From assembly GCA_964575715.1 (NCBI GenBank), contig CAZNSG010000188.1, positions 1 through 25,585 of the forward strand: DNA of 25,585 bases, read 5' to 3'. Shown piece by piece: positions 7,111 through 14,495 of this stretch (position 1 is the first letter of the stretch; every line of letters begins with the position of its first letter). The stretch is from PNAI01 sp964575715. GTDB lineage: Bacteria > Pseudomonadota > Alphaproteobacteria > Rhizobiales > Xanthobacteraceae. Under the pieces are notes generated by a model. It had not been told where the DNA came from. It saw only the letters and a program-made list of their open reading frames with translations, and did not search any database. Both the position numbers and the translations under genes were made by a program.

Positions 7111-8424
7111 ATGACAAAGACAAATGTCGGTGCGGCTCTGGCGGCGGCGCTCAGCGGGATGGCGCTTGCGGCTCCGGCGCTCGCGCAAAACGAGCAGTTC
7201 ATCCCGGCGCTGGTGTACCGCTCCGGCGCCTACGCGCCAAATGGAATTCCTTACGCCAACGGCACCGCAGACTACTACAACCTGGTCAATGAGCGCGACG
7301 GCGGCATCAACGGCGTAAAAATCGTGTTCGAGGAATGCGATTTCGCCTACGCGACGGACCGCGGCGTCGAATGCTACGAGCGCCTCAAGGCCAAGGGCCC
7401 AACTGGCGCCGCGTATGTCGTTCCGCTTTCGACCGGCGTGACCTTTGCGCTGACCGAGAAGACTACCACCGACAAGATCCCTATCCTCCACGCGGGCTAC
7501 GGTCGTGCCGATGCGCGCGACGGCTCGGTGTTCCAATGGAATTTCCCGTTGCTCGGCACCTACTGGACGGCGGCCGATATTATTCTCCAGCACATCGCCA
7601 AGCTTGAAGGCGGGTTCGACAAGCTCAAGGGCAAGAAGATCGCGCTGGTCTATCACGACTCGCCTTACGGCAAGGAGCCGATCGCGCTGCTGCAGAAGCG
7701 GGCGCAGATGCACGGGTTCGAGGCCATGCTGCTGCCGGTCACGCATCCTGGCGTCGAACAAAAGGCGACCTGGCTGCAGATTCGCCAAAACCGTCCCGAC
7801 TATGTTCTGCTTTGGGGTTGGGGCGTGATGAATTCGACCGCGATCAAGGAAGCGGTCGCGGTCGCCTATCCGCGTGAGAAGATGTACGGCGTGTGGTGGT
7901 CGGGCGCCGAGCCCGACGTGCGTCCGGCCGAGGACGGCGCCAAGGGGTACAATTCCGCGGCGCTACAGCACTCCGCCGGCCAGTTCAAAGTGCACGAGGA
8001 CCTCAAGAAGTTCCTCTACGACAAGGGCAAGGGCGTGGCGAAGTTTGATGAGACCGGCGAAATCCTTTACCTGCGCGGCCTCATTACCGCCATGCTCGGC
8101 ATCGAGGCGATCCGCACGGCACAGGAGAAGTACGGCAAGAAACCGCTCACGGGCGAACAAGTGCGTTGGGGCTTAGAGAACCTCAACCTGACGGCGGATC
8201 GGCTCAAACAGCTCGGGTTCGAGGGCGTGCTTGCCCCGCTCAAGGTCACCTGCGCCGATCATGAAGGCACTCGCATGGCCCGCATCCAGACCTGGGACGG
8301 CAAGAACTGGAAGATCACGTCGGACTGGTACACGGGCGACGACGCGGTCATCGCACCCATGGTCAAGGAGTCGGCGGCAAAATATGCAGCCGAGAAGAAG
8401 ATCACGCCGGCGTCCTGCTCGTAA
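7111..8424 (+). CDS. ABC transporter substrate-binding protein, branched-chain amino acid/amide type
   Basis: A 437-residue periplasmic binding protein (Peripla_BP_6 fold). The start at 7111 follows GGGAGG at 7099-7104. The signal peptide covers about 26 residues and ends with the cleavage site ALA|Q. The mature protein opens with FIPALVYRSGAYAPNG and then YANGTADYYNLVNERDGG, the usual first lobe in this subfamily, where the phrase NERDGGINGVK marks the binding-protein fold. It captures the substrate and delivers it to LivH and LivM. It lies within the importer operon, set off by stem-loops on both sides, as expected for a component needed in excess. The ligand cannot be predicted from sequence alone. 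Confidence 0.92.
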   Translation: MTKTNVGAALAAALSGMALAAPALAQNEQFIPALVYRSGAYAPNGIPYANGTADYYNLVNERDGGINGVKIVFEECDFAYATDRGVECYERLKAKGPTGAAYVVPLSTGVTFALTEKTTTDKIPILHAGYGRADARDGSVFQWNFPLLGTYWTAADIILQHIAKLEGGFDKLKGKKIALVYHDSPYGKEPIALLQKRAQMHGFEAMLLPVTHPGVEQKATWLQIRQNRPDYVLLWGWGVMNSTAIKEAVAVAYPREKMYGVWWSGAEPDVRPAEDGAKGYNSAALQHSAGQFKVHEDLKKFLYDKGKGVAKFDETGEILYLRGLITAMLGIEAIRTAQEKYGKKPLTGEQVRWGLENLNLTADRLKQLGFEGVLAPLKVTCADHEGTRMARIQTWDGKNWKITSDWYTGDDAVIAPMVKESAAKYAAEKKITPASCS

Positions 8425-8429
8425 CGACG

Positions 8430-9347
8430 ATGCCGGCGCACTCGGCTGAACATGACAAGGAGGCGGCGGCAACGCCGCCTCCTTCCCGCATGACGCAGCC
8501 GCAAGAAAAGCTAGTGAATGCGGGTCCGGGGCATTCGCCTGACGCCGCGACGATCCTGTCGGTCAACAATATTGAAGTTGTCTATAGTCACGTCATCCTG
8601 GTGCTCAAGGGCGTTTCGCTCGAAGTGCCGCGCGGCAGCATTGTCGCGCTGCTCGGGGCCAATGGCGCCGGCAAGACCACCACGCTCAAGGCGATCTCGA
8701 ACTTGTTGCATTCCGAGCGCGGTGAAGTGACCAAGGGCTCGATCATATTTGATGGATCCGAGGTGCAGTCGCTCTCGCCCAGCGAATTGGTACGGCGGGG
8801 CTGCATCCAAGTGATGGAAGGCCGACGCTGCTTTGGCCATCTGACCATCGAGGAGAATCTGCTCACCGGCGCATTTACCCGGCGCGAGAGTTCGGCCGCC
8901 ATCCGGCGCGATCTCGAGCTGGTGTACGGCTACTTTCCGCGGATCAAAGAGCGACGCAGCGCAATGGCGGGTTACACCTCGGGCGGTGAACAGCAAATGT
9001 GTTCGCTCGGGCGCGCGCTCATGTCGAAGCCCAAGATGATCCTGCTCGACGAGCCTTCGATGGGGCTTGCGCCGCAAGTCGTCGAGGAGATTTTTAGCAT
9101 CGTGAAGAATCTCAACGAAAAGGAAGACGTGTCGTTTCTGCTCGCCGAACAGAACACCTACATGGCGCTCAAATATGCCCAGTATGGTTATATTCTGGAG
9201 AACGGCCGGGTGGTGATGGATGGCAAGGCTGCGGCGCTCGCCGAGAACGAGGATGTGAAGGAATTCTACCTCGGCATCGCCGAGGGTAAACGCAAGTCGT
9301 TCCGCAACTTCAAGCACTACAAGCGGCGCAAGCGCTGGCTGGCGTGA
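8430..9347 (+). CDS. livF: Branched-chain amino acid-type ABC transporter ATPase, LivF-like
   Basis: An ATPase of 305 residues from the ATG at 8430. Walker A is GANGAGKTT at residues 76-84, the signature is TSGGEQQM, and Walker B ends DEPSMGLAP, all typical of LivF. The C-terminal tail is strongly basic (RKSFRNFKHYKRRKRWLA), a feature of this importer subfamily. The start is uncertain. ATG 8430 is only five bases after the preceding stop, which fits translational coupling. However, a perfect hairpin at 8457-8484 would then lie inside the first 20 codons, and ATG 8490 just after it gives a protein of normal length with the ATPase domain intact. Neither has a clear ribosome-binding site. Confidence 0.92.
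   Translation: MPAHSAEHDKEAAATPPPSRMTQPQEKLVNAGPGHSPDAATILSVNNIEVVYSHVILVLKGVSLEVPRGSIVALLGANGAGKTTTLKAISNLLHSERGEVTKGSIIFDGSEVQSLSPSELVRRGCIQVMEGRRCFGHLTIEENLLTGAFTRRESSAAIRRDLELVYGYFPRIKERRSAMAGYTSGGEQQMCSLGRALMSKPKMILLDEPSMGLAPQVVEEIFSIVKNLNEKEDVSFLLAEQNTYMALKYAQYGYILENGRVVMDGKAAALAENEDVKEFYLGIAEGKRKSFRNFKHYKRRKRWLA
8457..8484 (+). promoter_or_regulatory. Perfect 12-base-pair hairpin with GCAA tetraloop
   Basis: AAGGAGGCGGCG (8457-8468) pairs without mismatch with CGCCGCCTCCTT (8473-8484) around a GCAA loop, a stable GNRA tetraloop. No T-run follows. Lying between the end of the binding-protein gene and the LivF ATPase domain, it fits a 3' end-stabilising element that lets the upstream gene be expressed more strongly. 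The 5' arm contains AGGAGG, so the stem would also mask a ribosome-binding-like sequence. Confidence 0.65.
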
Positions 9348-9374
9348 CTTTCTTTCTTCTCCCTTCCGCTGAAA

Positions 9375-9593
9375 GGCTAAGGCATGCACACATCTTTTTT
9401 TGGAGCAGTGTGCTGAGCGAACAACTTATTCCGACCTCATCCTGAGGAGGGCGCGAAGCGCCCGTCTCGAAGGATGGCCGCGCACTCGACGCTTGTCGCC
9501 ATGCTTCGAGACGCGGCCTTCGGCCGCTCCTCAGCATGAGGTCTGAAAAATGGGCTTGCCAATACCGATTGAAGATGTGTGCATGCCCTAGCC
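9375..9593. repeat. Outer inverted repeat enclosing a palindromic element
   Basis: A 22-base arm at 9375-9396 is matched in inverted orientation at 9572-9593 with one mismatch (core GGCATGCACACATCTT and its complement). Similarity continues weakly beyond both arms. The pair brackets the REP-like palindrome at 9433-9543, giving a nested, roughly 220-base element without coding capacity. Confidence 0.7.
9433..9543. repeat. REP-like palindromic repeat of Bradyrhizobium/Rhodopseudomonas type
   Basis: Two 46-base arms (9433-9478 and 9498-9543) face each other across 19 bases. Outer parts match almost exactly (GACCTCAT, CTGAGGAG, GTCTCGAAG, ATGGC). Each arm carries its own small hairpin, GGCGC-GAA-GCGCC on the left and CGGCC-TTC-GGCCG on the right, different in sequence but the same in shape. 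I recognise the general CCTCATCCTGAGGAG...CTCCTCAGCATGAGG pattern from many intergenic copies in this bacterial group. It sits between livF and the last ligase gene. Confidence 0.8.
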
Positions 9594-9634
9594 CCTTCAG
9601 GGGGAAGTTACGCGCTGCCACGTTCGAGCACATC

Positions 9635-10867
9635 ATGACTGACCACTACGACGCCCTCGAAACCCGCGATCCCGCCGCGCGTGAGCGCGAACAAATGGCG
9701 CGCCTGCGCGAGGTCATTGCGCGTGCGATGACCGCACCCGGCTGGGCGAAGCAGCTCGCGGGCTTCGATGCGAAATCGATCACCAGCCGCGCGGCGCTGG
9801 CCAGGCTGCCGATCCTGCGCAAATCCGAACTCACGGCGTTGCAGAAGGCAAACCCGCCATTCGGCGGCTTCAACGTCACCATGGCCGGCGGCGTGAAGAG
9901 GCTTTTGCTGTCACCGGGGCCGATTTTCGAGCCGGAAGGCGGCGGTGCGGACTGGTGGGGTGCGGCGCGCGCGCTCCATGCCGCCGGTTTCCGCGCTGGC
10001 GATATTGTGCTCAACGCGTTCTCCTATCATCTGACGCCCGGCGGATTCATCATGGAGTCGGGCGCGCATGCGCTCGGCTGTGCAGTCATCCCTGCGGGTC
10101 CCGGCAACACCGAGCAGCAGCTCGAGGCGATCGCGCATTTGAGACCTTCAGGCTACATCGGCACGCCGGATTTTCTCAAAATCCTTCTTGATGCGGCGGC
10201 GAAGGCGGGTAAGGACGCCTCCTCGCTCAAGTGCGGGCTGGTATCGGGAGCGGCGCTGCCGGGGTCATTGCGGCATGAGCTCGCGGGCCGCGGAGTTGCG
10301 GTGCTGCAATGCTATACCACCGCGGATGCCGGCGTGATTGGCTACGAGAGCGACGCACGGGAAGGGCTAATCATCAACGAGCACCTGATCGTTGAAATTG
10401 TGCGGCCTGGCACCGGCGATCCGATGGCCGACGGCGAGGTCGGCGAGGTGGTCGTAACCTCATTTAATAGCGACTATCCGATGATCCGGCTTGCGACCGG
10501 CGATCTTTCAACGGTGATGGCGGGGGCCTCGCCCTGCGGGCGCAGCAACATGCGCATCAAGGGCTGGATGGGGCGCGCCGACCAGACCACGAAAGTGAAA
10601 GGCATGTTCGTGCACCCGGGCGAAATCGTGGAAGTGGCGCGGCGCCATCCCGCGCTCGGCCGGATTCGGCTCACGGTGACCCGCGTCGGCGAGCAGGATG
10701 TGATGACGCTCTTGGCGGAGTGCGCGGCTCCGGAGCCGGGGCTTGTGAAGGCGATCGAGGCCGCGCTCCAAGCGGTGACTAAGCTGCGAGGCGGGGTCGA
10801 GCTGGTCGCGCCGGGTTCGCTGCCCAACGACGGCAAGGTTATTGCGGACGAACGACCAATTGGATGA
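9635..10867 (+). CDS. Phenylacetate-CoA ligase-like enzyme (PaaK family)
   Basis: A 410-residue protein of the PaaK/COG1541 branch of adenylate-forming enzymes, which join phenylacetate or related aromatic acids to CoA. I placed the start at ATG 9635 because the open frame upstream runs through the palindromic repeat and cannot be coding. Visible family signs are the HLTPGGFIMESGAHALG stretch with the Gly-rich turn, the adenine-pocket region GYESDAREGL with its conserved Glu, RLATGDLS, and the C-terminal GRADQTTKVKGMFVHPGE hinge. Its glycine-rich ATP loop is reduced (LLSPGPIFEPEGGG), as in several PaaK relatives. It may end the importer operon, although the repeat element separates it from livF by almost 290 bases. 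Confidence 0.85.
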   Translation: MTDHYDALETRDPAAREREQMARLREVIARAMTAPGWAKQLAGFDAKSITSRAALARLPILRKSELTALQKANPPFGGFNVTMAGGVKRLLLSPGPIFEPEGGGADWWGAARALHAAGFRAGDIVLNAFSYHLTPGGFIMESGAHALGCAVIPAGPGNTEQQLEAIAHLRPSGYIGTPDFLKILLDAAAKAGKDASSLKCGLVSGAALPGSLRHELAGRGVAVLQCYTTADAGVIGYESDAREGLIINEHLIVEIVRPGTGDPMADGEVGEVVVTSFNSDYPMIRLATGDLSTVMAGASPCGRSNMRIKGWMGRADQTTKVKGMFVHPGEIVEVARRHPALGRIRLTVTRVGEQDVMTLLAECAAPEPGLVKAIEAALQAVTKLRGGVELVAPGSLPNDGKVIADERPIG

Positions 10868-10894
10868 TGGTTTTTCTTCGTTTCCGGCCGATCA

Positions 10895-10911
10895 GCCCGA
10901 AATGAACGGGC
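10895..10911 (+). terminator. Weak terminator-like hairpin after the ligase gene
   Basis: GCCCG (10895-10899) and CGGGC (10907-10911) pair around seven bases, followed by CATTTTCG. The stem is short and the T-run imperfect. It is the only candidate for the end of the long operon. Confidence 0.3.
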
Positions 10912-11024
10912 CATTTTCGCGATAATTTGCTTAAAAACACTTTGTTTACCTTACGTTGAGGTTTTGATGGTCAGCTTTCCACTCGAAGGCTGGCAATGCT
11001 TTTGCTCATACGAGGTTTATCGCA

Positions 11025-11816
11025 ATGAATGCCGCGCGTGTGATTGTTCTCGTCATTGCGTTGGCCGCTGGTGGGCTTGCGGCGGTGCTCGCAAGCCGAT
11101 CCGGACCAAATGAGCCGCCGCCTGCGGCGCAGCCCCAGGCACAGCTCGATACGGTCGAAATACTTGTTGCGAAGGATGACATAGGGATCGGTCAAAACCT
11201 GACGCCGCAAAATGTCTCTTGGCAGACCTGGCCCGCGGCTACCGCCGGTCCGCAGTTCATCCAGAAAAAAAACCGGCCGGATGCGATTAATGATCTCTCC
11301 GGTGCGATCGTTCGGATTGCATTTGCCAACGGCGAGCCGATCCGCGAAGCAAAGGTCATCAAGGCTGGCGGCTCCGGGTATATTGCCGCGCTGCTGCCGT
11401 CAGGCGTGCGGGCGATTGCAATGGAGATTTCGCCTGAAGCCGGAGCGGGAGGGTTCATCCTTCCGAATGACCACGTCGACGTCATCCTGACGAGGGTCGA
11501 GAGGGCCAGCGGCGATGAGTTTTTTACGGCTGAGACCATCTTGGCCGACGTGCGCGTGCTCGCGATTGATCAGCAGGTCGAGGAAAAAAACGGTCAACGC
11601 GTGATCGTCGGCAAAATCGCGACGCTAGCGCTCAGTCCGCGGCAAACGGAAACGCTTGCGCTTGCGCGTCGCATGGGCTCGCTTTCGCTTGCTTTGCGGG
11701 GACTGCGTGATAACAACGTGCCGACAGCCAGCGAGTCGGACAACGACAACACGGTCGCAAATCGCCGCAGCATCAATATCGTGCGTTTCGGCCGCAGTAC
11801 GGCGACACTAAAATAA
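11025..11816 (+). CDS. cpaB: Flp pilus assembly protein CpaB/RcpC-like, SAF domain
   Basis: A 263-residue protein with an N-terminal signal anchor (residues 6-24, IVLVIALAAGGLAAVLA), then a SAF domain beginning VEILVAKDDIGIGQNLT near residue 43, and the RcpC-type C-terminal domain with GVRAIAMEISPEAGAGGFILPNDHVDV (quoted only to mark its place) and LALSPRQTETLALA. CpaB is a periplasmic component of the Flp/Tad pilus secretion apparatus, thought to help the outer-membrane secretin. It is normally encoded with cpaA, cpaC, cpaE and cpaF; none of these is nearby, so this is a lone copy. GAGG at 11012-11015 is a usable ribosome-binding site. Its C-terminal tail is low in complexity (SESDNDN). Confidence 0.85.
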   Translation: MNAARVIVLVIALAAGGLAAVLASRSGPNEPPPAAQPQAQLDTVEILVAKDDIGIGQNLTPQNVSWQTWPAATAGPQFIQKKNRPDAINDLSGAIVRIAFANGEPIREAKVIKAGGSGYIAALLPSGVRAIAMEISPEAGAGGFILPNDHVDVILTRVERASGDEFFTAETILADVRVLAIDQQVEEKNGQRVIVGKIATLALSPRQTETLALARRMGSLSLALRGLRDNNVPTASESDNDNTVANRRSINIVRFGRSTATLK

Positions 11817-11840
11817 ATCAAGATTGGATGCAGATCATAG

Positions 11841-11865
11841 GCGGCCCAGGGGATTTCCGGGCCGC
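11841..11865. terminator. Hairpin between convergent genes
   Basis: GCGGCCC (11841-11847) pairs with GGGCCGC (11859-11865) around an 11-base loop in the 78-base gap between cpaB and the minus-strand membrane protein. There is no T-run, so termination efficiency is doubtful. Its position at a convergent junction fits a shared transcript end. Confidence 0.4.
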
Positions 11866-11894
11866 AGATTGCCACTCGTATGCCGCTCGATATG

Positions 11895-12194
11895 TCAGGT
11901 AGCCGCGCGCGGCCTAAAGCCTAGGAGCAACACCACTACGATGGCGACGCCGACGAGCATTCCGCTGGAAAAATCCGGAATGGAACGGAATTCGGTTTCC
12001 AGCGTCCGCGACAGCACGAGCAGGTTTGCGACGCCCCCTTGCAGATAAAGTATCACGACGCCTCCGGCGGCGAGCGCCAGCGCGATGTTGCGGAACAAGG
12101 ATGAAGCAAACAAGGCGCTCAACAAGATCGCAGCGACCGCAATGCCAACAATGAACTCATGGTTTTGAAGTGCTGCCATGTTGAAGTTGAACAC
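11895..12194 (-). CDS. Small integral membrane protein of unknown function
   Basis: The product is about 99 residues, nearly all membrane segments: residues around 13-33 (IVGIAVAAILLSALFASSLF), 36-60 (NIALALAAGGVVILYLQGG) and a last one ending LLLGF before a short RPRAAT tail. The start is decided by the ribosome-binding site: GGGAGG on the minus strand lies five to six bases before GTG at 12194, whereas the later ATG at 12179 is too far from it and the earlier ATG at 12269 has no site. It stands alone, convergent with cpaB. No family was recognised and no catalytic motif is visible. Confidence 0.65.
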   Translation of the reverse strand: MFNFNMAALQNHEFIVGIAVAAILLSALFASSLFRNIALALAAGGVVILYLQGGVANLLVLSRTLETEFRSIPDFSSGMLVGVAIVVVLLLGFRPRAAT

Positions 12195-12505
12195 GTCCAC
12201 CTCCCACGTTACTTGACAGTCCCCGGGATGGCCTCCTCGCCGGAAAGATTGCCCCTTCTCGAGCGGCATTGCAACGGGGGATTCTGGACGGGGGGAAGGA
12301 GTTTAGGGCTGCCATAATTGCTAATTTACCAGCGGCGTGGTTACGCGGGTGCCGATACGTTTGGCAGCGGAGAGCGCATGCATGCGGATAAGACATTGTA
12401 ACTCGGCTCCAAGTTCGTCGATTATCGTTTGGGTCTGCGGCTATGCTCGCGCTGTGCCTAAACCGCCGGCGCAAAACGGCCGCGGCGTTCGATAGGAGAT
12501 CAAGC
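12195..12505. other. Divergent intergenic region
   Basis: This gap holds the start regions of the small membrane protein (leftward) and the hydrolase (rightward). The only notable sequence is the ten-base palindrome GCATGCATGC near 12377. No convincing promoter, terminator or small gene was found. Confidence 0.5.
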
Positions 12506-13396
12506 ATGACTGAGAGCAAAGTCACATTTGCCTCCGATGGTCTTAAACTTGCGGGCGTTGTGCGGGTGCCAGATAACGTTCCGCCGAGCGAACGGCGGCC
12601 AGCCTTCATCGTGATGCATGGCTTCGGCAGCAACATGAACTCGAACAATGTGCTGCAACCCTGCGCGATGTTCGAAAGGCTCGGCTATGTCACCCTGCGT
12701 TTCGACATGCGCGGTTGCGGTGCGAGCGAGGGCGAGCGCGGGTGCATTCTCTGCCTCGATCAGGTCGCCGACGCGCGCAATGCGCTGGCTTTTCTCGCGC
12801 AACACAAGCAGGCCGAGCCGGATGGCATCGGCCTGATCGGGTCGAGCTTTGGCGCGGCGGTCGCGGTCTATGCCGGGGGCGTGGACAAACGGGTTGCCGC
12901 GGTGATCTCGTCCGGCGGCTGGGGCAATGGTGAGCGCAAGTTTCGCGGCCAGCATCCGACACCGGAGGCGTGGGCCAAGTTCACCGCCATGCTGGCAGAG
13001 GGTAAGCGTTATCGCGAAAAAACCGGTAAGTCTTTGATGGTGCCGCGCTACGATATCGTGCCGATCCCGCCTCACCTGCGTGGCCATCTCGCCGCCGGTT
13101 CGATCGAGATGTTCGCGGCTGAGACGGCGCAGAGCATGTACGATTTTCGCGCCGACGATGTGGTCGGAAATATCGCGCCGCGTCCATTGCTGCTGCTCCA
13201 CAGCTCGACCGATTCGGTGACGCCCACCGAGCAGTCGATCGAGATGTTCAAACGCGCGGGCACGCCGACCGACCTGCATCTGTTCGCCGATACCGACCAT
13301 TTCATGTTTGCGGAGAGCAACACGCGCGTGCACAGCGTCATCTTCGACTGGCTGGCAAAGTATTTCCCGGCCAGAGCGAAAGCCCGGGCGGCGTAA
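12506..13396 (+). CDS. Alpha/beta hydrolase
   Basis: A 296-residue soluble hydrolase. The start at 12506 follows AGGAGA (12494-12499). The oxyanion strand ends in MHGFGSN (His38-Gly39), the nucleophile elbow is GSSFG with Ser114, the acid is Asp236 in HSSTDSVTP and the base is His265 in DTDHFMF, so the catalytic triad is complete. The fold resembles the S9/dienelactone hydrolase group, with an insert of about 60 residues (roughly 140-200) forming a lid. There is no signal peptide. Five bases separate it from the dehydrogenase gene that follows, so the two are probably co-transcribed and may act on the same substrate, for example opening an ester or lactone before or after oxidation. The exact reaction is unknown. 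Confidence 0.88.
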   Translation: MTESKVTFASDGLKLAGVVRVPDNVPPSERRPAFIVMHGFGSNMNSNNVLQPCAMFERLGYVTLRFDMRGCGASEGERGCILCLDQVADARNALAFLAQHKQAEPDGIGLIGSSFGAAVAVYAGGVDKRVAAVISSGGWGNGERKFRGQHPTPEAWAKFTAMLAEGKRYREKTGKSLMVPRYDIVPIPPHLRGHLAAGSIEMFAAETAQSMYDFRADDVVGNIAPRPLLLLHSSTDSVTPTEQSIEMFKRAGTPTDLHLFADTDHFMFAESNTRVHSVIFDWLAKYFPARAKARAA

Positions 13397-13401
13397 GGCG
13401 C

Positions 13402-14472
13402 ATGTCCGAACAGCAGCGTTATCCGGCGGCGATCCTGCTCGCGTTCACGCGCGAGGCGTTCGCGGCCTGCGGGGTTCCCGATGCCGACGCCGCCGTGGTT
13501 GCCGGCGCGATGATCGAAGCCGATCTGGTCGGGGCCGATGCGCATGGCGTATTTCGGCTCTCGCAATACGTTCGCAACCTGCAAACCGGCCGCGTTAATC
13601 CCAAGGCCAAGGTTGCTATCGTGCAGCGCAGCCCAGCCGCCGCCCTGATCGACGGCGACAATGGCTTGGGCCATCTGGTGATGTCGTCTGCCGCCAATCT
13701 TGCGGTTGAGATCGCAGGTGAGGCCGGTGTCGCCTGGGTGGGAGCGCGGCGCTCGAACCATGCTGGAGCGGCCGGCGTCTATGCCACGATCCCGCTCGCG
13801 CATGGCATGGCCGGTATCTACGCGGCGGTGTCGAGCGCCAATCATATGGCGCCCTGGGGAGGCGCGGAGCCGCTGATGGGGACAAACCCGATCGCGGTGG
13901 CGATCCCGGCCGGCAGGAAAGCGCCGGTTGTGCTCGACATCGCGACTTCAGTCGCTTCGTTCGGCACCATTCGCACCCATGCGATTGCCGGCACGCCGAT
14001 GCCGGAAGGCTGGGTGGTCGATCGCAAGACGGGTGCGCCGATCACGGATGCAAAGCGCGTCGCCGAGGGTGTGCTGCTGCCGATCGGCGGCTACAAGGGC
14101 AGCGGACTGGCGCTGATCATCGGCTTGCTCGCCGGCGTGCTCAATGGCGCCGCCTTTGGCCGTGAAGTCATCGATTTTACCGCGCCCGGGACGGAGCCAT
14201 GCAACACCGGACAATTCATCATCGCACTTGACGTTGCGCGGTTTCTGCCACCGGAAATCTTTGCCGCGGAAATGGATCGGCATCTGCAGGAATTGCACTC
14301 ATCCGCGCGGCTGCCTGGTTTTGATGTGATCCGGTATCCCGGCGAGGAGCGCCGGCGCCGCAAGGAAGATCGCAGCAAAAACGGTGTCTTGCTGACTGCC
14401 GCGCTCATCAAGCAGCTTGATGAGATGGCGGTAAGCCTTCAACTGAAACCATTAAGCGAGCGATTGAACTGA
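13402..14472 (+). CDS. Malate/L-lactate dehydrogenase family (Ldh2) NAD(P)-dependent oxidoreductase
   Basis: A 356-residue protein of the Ldh2 family (PF02615), which oxidises 2-hydroxy acids such as malate, lactate or sulfolactate, or reduces imino acids, using NAD(P). Visible family motifs are ADAHGVFRLSQY near residue 50, SNHAGAAG with the presumed catalytic His120, MGTNPIAVAIP in the nucleotide-binding region, and GGYKGSGLALIIGLLAG in the C-terminal half. A basic patch EERRRRKED occurs about 45 residues from the end and is followed by a helix. It is co-directional with, and five bases from, the alpha/beta hydrolase. Substrate specificity in this family cannot be inferred from sequence. 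Confidence 0.9.
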   Translation: MSEQQRYPAAILLAFTREAFAACGVPDADAAVVAGAMIEADLVGADAHGVFRLSQYVRNLQTGRVNPKAKVAIVQRSPAAALIDGDNGLGHLVMSSAANLAVEIAGEAGVAWVGARRSNHAGAAGVYATIPLAHGMAGIYAAVSSANHMAPWGGAEPLMGTNPIAVAIPAGRKAPVVLDIATSVASFGTIRTHAIAGTPMPEGWVVDRKTGAPITDAKRVAEGVLLPIGGYKGSGLALIIGLLAGVLNGAAFGREVIDFTAPGTEPCNTGQFIIALDVARFLPPEIFAAEMDRHLQELHSSARLPGFDVIRYPGEERRRRKEDRSKNGVLLTAALIKQLDEMAVSLQLKPLSERLN

Positions 14473-14495
14473 TGCGCCCGCGCAAGCCGGGTGCC

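Noticed and set aside
6817..7788. Minus-strand open frame of 323 codons over livM and the binding protein
   Set aside because: Antisense to two clear genes and spans their junction; composition is that of a mirror frame.
9536..9634. Extended N-terminus of the PaaK-like protein from an upstream ATG
   Set aside because: These codons run through the inverted repeat arm and add unrelated residues; ATG 9635 gives the normal protein.
10991..11006. TGGCAA-N5-TTGCT resembling a sigma-54 promoter upstream of cpaB
   Set aside because: The predicted transcription start (about 11017) would fall after the ribosome-binding site at 11012-11015, leaving no usable leader.
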